Origin: Oleomonas cavernae
GTDB lineage: Bacteria; Pseudomonadota; Alphaproteobacteria; Zavarziniales; Zavarziniaceae
NCBI RefSeq assembly: GCF_003590945.1
Contig: NZ_QYUK01000011.1
Coordinates: 4,062,909 to 4,126,908, forward strand
DNA length: 64,000 nt
Direction: 5' to 3'
The position numbers and the translations under genes are program-made. Shown here piece by piece: positions 62,731 through 64,000 of the stretch (its first letter is position 1; each line of letters begins with the position of its first letter). The notes under the pieces were generated by a model. That model was not told the origin of the DNA. It saw nothing but the letters and a program-made list of their open reading frames with translations, and did no database searches.

Positions 62731-64000
62731 TCAGTTCGCCTCGGCAAAGCGGGCGGAAACCTCGCCATCCAGCAGTTCCACGGCACTCTCGGCGGCGAGG
62801 CGCGCCTCGGCCTGGACGCGCCAGGGTGCCAGGGCCGCGGCCGCGCCGCCCTCCAGCGCCTTGACCTCGCCCAGCGCCCCGTCGAGATCGCCGCGGGCCA
62901 GGCGCAGCTCGGCCGGGCGACGCGGGCGGCGACGTCGTTGCCTTGAACGTCACCGACCGGGCGCACCGTGACCAGGTTGCCGGCTTCGGCCAGCAGGCGG
63001 TCGACCAGATCGCCGTCGGCCGGCACGTTGCTGGCCTGGACCGCGGCCCGGGCCAGCGGGCCAAAGCCGGCGGCAAGGTCGGCGCGGGTCGGCAGGCCCT
63101 CCTTGGCATGGGCGCCCAAGGTTTCCAGCGCCTTGCCGATAGCCGGTTCGCGCAGCAGGTCCAAGGCCTCGAAATGGCCGCGCACGGTGTCCAGCGCCCC
63201 GGCATAGGGGACGCTGCCGGCGACGGCGCCGCGCAGCCGGCCGATGGCATAGACCAGCGACACGCCGCGGCCCACGGCCTTCAGGCGATCGATCTCAGCA
63301 CTGACGCGCTGGGCGGTTTCGGCGCCTTGGGCCTTCAGCGCGGCCATCTCGCGCTGCAGGGCGGCGAATTCGGCCGGATCGACGGCCGGGACCGCGGGCG
63401 AAAGCTCGGCCAGTTTCGCTTCCAGCGAGGCCAAGCGGGAGGACAGGGCAGCTTCGCCGATGGTGCCGCCGCCCGGCGCCGGGGCGGGTTCGGCCGTATC
63501 GGGCGGCTGGTCGACGGCGGCGAAGGATTCTTCCAGCACGCCCTGGCGCTCGCGCAGTTCGGCGATGGCAGTGCGCAGTTCCTCGAGGGCCTCGTCCACC
63601 GGGGCGGCGGCTTCGCTCGGCAATTCGGCAACACGGCCTTCCAGGGCTTCGAGCTTGCGGTCGAGGCCGGCCACGGCACGTTCGACCGCCGACAGGCGGG
63701 TATCGTCCGCAGCGGCGGGGGCCGGGATGCTGGGGGCGGCGATCGGGGCGGTGACGGTGCCGCTGACCGCGTCGCCGTAACGGTGCCACAGGACGGCGCC
63801 GGCGCCGATCAGAACGATGGCGCCGACCCCCAGCCACAGGCTGCGGCGGAAGCCGCGGGCGGGCGGCGGGGCGACATAGGGCGCATCCAGCCGCGGCGGA
63901 TCCTCCAGGGGCTTGTCGACAATCGGCGGCTCGGACCCCTCGGGCCGAGCCTGGGCGGCCGCCGGGTCCACTTCAACCTCGAGATCGACCGGATCCGGCC
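62731..64000 (-). CDS. Mitofilin/COG4223-like membrane protein (cut by window edge, one apparent frameshift)
   Basis: The frame is open to the right-hand end of the window, so the true start may lie beyond 64000. It has one membrane helix (LWLGVGAIVLIGAGAVLW), a long coiled coil (residues about 95-235) and a C-terminal Mitofilin-like helical domain (GVSLVYAIGRLRGAVAGSVP, FEALDLLREPAI). Near 62915 GCCCGGCCGAG lacks one base for the expected ARAELRLARGDLDGA. The protein ends FAEAN, 3 bp before hemY. This order, normally after hemD, is typical of alphaproteobacteria. It may organise inner-membrane structure. Confidence 0.87.

Overview
This is a dense, GC-rich bacterial chromosome segment. The gene content points to a free-living alphaproteobacterium of the Rhodospirillales type. 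Evidence for this is the truB-rpsO-pnp block, an Irr-type Fur regulator with rubrerythrin, the split HemY/mitofilin-like pair, class-III-like PHA synthase homologues and the many acyl-CoA enzymes. A Zavarzinia- or Oleomonas-like lineage is a guess from general gene content, not a result. No tRNA, rRNA, CRISPR array, prophage or insertion sequence was seen.

Layout. 1-4090: end of a YbaK-type deacylase, then truB, rpsO and pnp, with a structured rpsO-pnp leader and a strong terminator. 4131-7501: four tandem, diverged copies of one polytopic membrane protein. 7473-9248: a membrane-anchored TIR-domain protein. 9504-14104: an iron/oxidative-stress block (nitronate-monooxygenase-like flavoprotein, Irr, rubrerythrin, a two-cluster Fe-S oxidoreductase, DUF3501). 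14231-16566: four lipoprotein genes (CsgG, PEGA-like, DUF4810, DUF799). 16688-18908: an unknown protein, an acyltransferase and MoeB. 19053-24789: an isovaleryl-CoA-dehydrogenase-type enzyme divergent from a TetR regulator and a three-part acyl-CoA carboxylase. 24862-25447: a HigBA toxin-antitoxin pair. 25576-27988: a PhaC-like hydrolase, an outer-membrane protein and a single-domain response regulator. 28119-31937: a probable envelope-glycan unit (tiny membrane ORF, GT2 synthase, GT39-like membrane protein, degenerate GGDEF protein). 31941-36103: Nudix, sugar dehydrogenase, a Tat-exported protein, SDR and a YCF48-like protein. 36248-48542: an unusual array of four DUF1302 and two DUF1329 genes, all on the minus strand. 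48931-52881: SMP-30-like enzyme, a tail-anchored protein, an amino-acid binding protein and a pyruvyl-transferase-like protein. 53033-57236: a putrescine-type ABC transporter (potFGHI). 57703-64000: an Fe-S flavin reductase, xthA, Fic, a cNMP-binding protein, hemY and a mitofilin-like protein that runs off the end.

How the genes work together. The largest theme is the cell envelope and hydrophobic compounds. The DUF1302/DUF1329/YCF48 array looks like an outer-membrane export or uptake system with its own regulatory sites. The carboxylase/dehydrogenase block fits leucine or acyclic-terpene breakdown. The Irr-rubrerythrin block is a compact peroxide and iron response unit.

Sequence quality matters here. 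Seven otherwise intact genes positions are interrupted by what look like single missing bases, nearly all in short G/C runs, and both sides of each break keep excellent family-like sequence. I read most of these as consensus errors rather than decay, so the affected genes are annotated across the break.
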